Source of the DNA: Actinomycetales bacterium
GTDB taxonomy: Bacteria > Actinomycetota > Actinomycetes > Actinomycetales > JAHECE01
DNA length: 7,438 nt
Direction of reading: 5' to 3'
NCBI GenBank assembly: GCA_024641895.1
Contig: JAHECE010000131.1
Coordinates: forward strand, 1-7,438
In this document: positions 5,871 through 7,438 of the stretch, piece after piece
How the letters are laid out: the number at the start of each line of letters is the position of its first letter
Numbering within the stretch: position 1 is the stretch's first letter
Translations under genes and position numbers: made by a program
Notes under the pieces: model-generated
Told to the model about the DNA's origin: nothing
Seen by the model: only the letters and a program-made list of their open reading frames with translations
Databases searched by the model: none

Positions 5871-7058
5871 TCAGGCCTGGGTGGCTGCGTAGGCGATCTC
5901 GGCGGCCCTGTCCGCGCCGCCGTCCATCGTGTCCGCGAGCACCACCAGGGGATGCGCGGCCTCACGCAGGATTCGTCGCCCCTCGGCCACGTTGTTGCCG
6001 TCGAGACGCACCACGAGCGGTTTCGTCTCCGCCTCGCCGAGGATCTCGAGGGCCTTCACGATGCCGTTGGCCACGGCGTCGCAGGCCGTGATGCCGCCGA
6101 ACACGTTCACGAAGACCGAGAGGACCTGCGGGTCGTTCAGGATCACGTCCAGGCCGGCGGCCATGACCTCGGCCGAGGCGCCGCCGCCGATGTCGAGGAA
6201 GTTCGCCGGGCGTACCCCGCCGTGCGCCTCGCCGGCGTACGCGACGACGTCGAGCGTGCTCATCACGAGCCCGGCGCCGTTGCCGATGATCCCGACCTCG
6301 CCGTCGAGCTTCACGTAGTTGAGCCCGGCCGCCTTGGCCTTGGCCTCGAGCGGGTCGGCCGCCTCGGCGTCGACCAGGCCCTCGTGGTCGGGGTGCCGGA
6401 AGCCGGCGTTCTCGTCGAGCGTGACCTTGCCGTCGAGGGCGATGACGGCGCCGTCCGCCGTGCGCACGAGCGGGTTGACCTCGACGAGCGTCGCGTCCTC
6501 GCTCCGGTACACGTCCCAGAGGCGCTGGGCGATGTCGGCGACCGCGGGAGCGACGTCGTCGGCGAAGCCGGCGGCAGCCACGATCTCGGCCGCCTTCGCC
6601 GCGTCGATGCCGACGCGAGGGTCGACCGCGACGCGGGCGAGCGCCTCGGGCCGCTCGACAGCGAGCTGCTCGATCTCCACGCCGCCCTCGACGCTCGCCA
6701 TCGCGAGGTAGCGACGCTCGGCGCGGTCCAGGAGGAGGGAGAAGTAGTACTCCTCCTCGATCCGGGCACCCTCGGCGACCATCACCCGGTGGACGGTGTG
6801 TCCCTTGATGTCCATGCCGAGGATCTGCGCGGCCACGGACTCGGCCTCGTCGGCGGACCGGGCGAGCTTCACGCCACCGGCCTTGCCTCGACCGCCCGTC
6901 TTGACCTGGGCCTTCACGACGACGACGCCGCCGTCGGCCGGGAGCAGCTCGAGCGCCGCGGCCCGAGCCTGGGCCGGGGTCGTCGCGACGATGCCGCGCA
7001 GCACCGGGACACCGTGCTTCTCGAAGATGTCCCGGGCCTGATGCTCGAACAGGTCCAC
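5871..7058 (-). CDS. sucC: Succinyl-CoA ligase (ADP/GDP-forming), beta subunit SucC
   Basis: This is the nucleotide-binding and succinate-binding partner of SucD. The 395 residues are of normal family length (about 388-400). An ATP-grasp domain fills the N-terminal half: KAQVKTGGRGKAGGVK (49-64) is the nucleotide loop, and EVNPL (193-197) and LDGK (208-211) supply the metal and nucleotide contacts. The C-terminal ligase domain has GNGAGLVM (259-266), FLDIGGGA (287-294) and FVNVFGGITACD (316-327). Whether it prefers ADP or GDP cannot be read from these motifs alone. The start is GTG at 7058, giving the standard beginning (V/M)DLFEHQARDIFEKHGVPV; GAGGGAG lies 5 bases upstream. It is the first gene of the sucCD operon, downstream of pcrA but separated by a hairpin. 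Confidence 0.97.
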   Translation of the reverse strand: MDLFEHQARDIFEKHGVPVLRGIVATTPAQARAAALELLPADGGVVVVKAQVKTGGRGKAGGVKLARSADEAESVAAQILGMDIKGHTVHRVMVAEGARIEEEYYFSLLLDRAERRYLAMASVEGGVEIEQLAVERPEALARVAVDPRVGIDAAKAAEIVAAAGFADDVAPAVADIAQRLWDVYRSEDATLVEVNPLVRTADGAVIALDGKVTLDENAGFRHPDHEGLVDAEAADPLEAKAKAAGLNYVKLDGEVGIIGNGAGLVMSTLDVVAYAGEAHGGVRPANFLDIGGGASAEVMAAGLDVILNDPQVLSVFVNVFGGITACDAVANGIVKALEILGEAETKPLVVRLDGNNVAEGRRILREAAHPLVVLADTMDGGADRAAEIAYAATQA

Positions 7059-7084
7059 GTGTGCTCCCTCGTCGACGACCGGCA

Positions 7085-7100
7085 GCGGTCACCCGACCGC
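7085..7100 (-). repeat. Small hairpin in the sucC 5' leader
   Basis: On the minus strand GCGGTC-GGGT-GACCGC forms a perfect 6-bp stem with a 4-base loop, between the putative -10 box and the ribosome binding site (7064-7070). It could stabilise the mRNA or be a regulator site. No known RNA motif was recognised. Confidence 0.35.
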
Positions 7101-7113
7101 CACACCGCGGACG

Positions 7114-7119
7114 ATCGTA
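7114..7119 (-). promoter_or_regulatory. Putative -10 box of the sucCD promoter
   Basis: TACGAT on the minus strand, the same hexamer as at purH, fits the TAnnnT pattern. It would give a leader of roughly 50 bases before the sucC GTG. No convincing -35 is seen at the right distance. It lies after the pcrA terminator, as a separate sucCD promoter requires. Confidence 0.45.
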
Positions 7120-7179
7120 GCCGGGCCCCGGTCACGCCCCGCGCGCCCGCAGGGTTTCGCGGCGCCCGGGACGCCTCGT

Positions 7180-7208
7180 CTCTGCGCGGCCGGGCCGGCC
7201 GCGCAGAG
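7180..7208 (-). terminator. Hairpin terminator directly after pcrA
   Basis: Perfect 12-bp inverted repeat CTCTGCGCGGCC (7180-7191) and GGCCGCGCAGAG (7197-7208), extendable by one G-C pair to leave a 3-base loop. It begins one base after the helicase stop codon and has no T-run. It should insulate sucCD from pcrA transcription. Confidence 0.75.
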
Positions 7209-7209
7209 C

Positions 7210-7438
7210 TCAGAGTCTGGTGACCGGGGAGTAGCGCAGGAGCAGTCGCTTGGTCCCGGACGAGCCGAAGTCGACCTTCGCCACGGCGCTCGAGCCGGCC
7301 CCCTCCATCGCGATGACCGTGCCAAGGCCGTAGGCGTCGTGGGTGACCCGGTCGCCGACAGAGAGGTTGGCGACCTCGGCGTCCGGCCGCGGCGTCGCGG
7401 ACCCGAACCGCGCGGCCGGGGCCGCCGGCGCGCGGTCG
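7210..7438 (-). CDS. pcrA: C-terminal end of ATP-dependent DNA helicase PcrA/UvrD (5' part outside window)
   Basis: The frame is open from the right edge to a TGA at 7210-7212, giving 75 residues. The first 22 or so are a flexible Ala/Pro/Arg linker. The rest is the C-terminal Tudor-like domain of UvrD/PcrA helicases: VGDRVTHDAYGLGTVIAMEG, then KVDFGSSGTKRLLLRYSPVTRL. In this family the domain contacts RNA polymerase and helps couple the helicase to repair; the SF1A motor domains lie beyond the window. Its place beside sucC matches the actinobacterial order pcrA-sucC-sucD. UvrD1 and PcrA names are used for the same protein in this phylum, so the symbol is conventional. Confidence 0.85.
   Translation of the reverse strand, partial: DRAPAAPAARFGSATPRPDAEVANLSVGDRVTHDAYGLGTVIAMEGAGSSAVAKVDFGSSGTKRLLLRYSPVTRL

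Noticed and set aside
4730..5965. An upstream extension of the perM frame through the sucD region (838 residues in total).
   Set aside because: The extension is an Arg/His-rich shadow of sucD. Membrane-protein composition begins only at the ATG at 4729.
1..7438. Mobile element, CRISPR array, tRNA or a novel defence system.
   Set aside because: No transposase, integrase, regular repeat-spacer pattern or tRNA-like fold was seen; gene content and order are conserved housekeeping.

Overview
The window is GC-rich chromosomal DNA (third codon positions almost all G or C) with GTG starts, TAnnnT-type -10 boxes and U-less GC hairpin terminators, all typical of Actinomycetota. The gene order pcrA - sucC - sucD - perM (DUF6350) - purN - purH matches the block around Rv0949-Rv0957 of Mycobacterium tuberculosis. 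The protein sequences suggest a Micrococcales-type actinobacterium (Cellulomonas-like), but the genus is an inference. This is core, not accessory, DNA: no mobile element, CRISPR array, tRNA or rRNA was seen.

Layout, left to right. 1-363 (+) is the 3' end of an unidentified gene. It converges on purH, and two hairpins sit between them (369-402 and 410-435). purH (437-2065, -) is preceded by a 163-bp leader that holds a clear ZTP/ZMP (pfl) riboswitch (about 2118-2200) behind its own -10 box (2206-2211). purN follows (2229-2837, -), probably translated from a leaderless GTG; its promoter contains a 19-bp near-palindrome. A divergent small membrane-protein gene (2908-3468, +) runs tail to tail into perM (3449-4729, -) with a 20-bp overlap. 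A 173-bp gap holds a 17-bp-stem terminator, short direct repeats and a palindrome at the perM start. sucD (4903-5808, -) and sucC (5871-7058, -) form a TCA-cycle operon with its own promoter region. The window ends in the C-terminal 75 residues of PcrA/UvrD helicase (7210-7438, -), closed by a hairpin one base after its stop codon. No gene-free stretch exceeds 300 bases.

How the genes work together. PurN and PurH perform the two 10-formyl-THF-dependent formylations of de novo purine synthesis, and PurH also closes the ring to IMP. The riboswitch senses ZMP/ZTP, the phosphorylated substrate (AICAR) of PurH that builds up when folate is short, so it links PurH output to one-carbon supply. SucCD makes succinate and NTP from succinyl-CoA. 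PerM is a polytopic membrane protein tied to cell division in mycobacteria. The small membrane protein has no known role. The most informative item is the riboswitch with its expression platform; no wholly new system was found.
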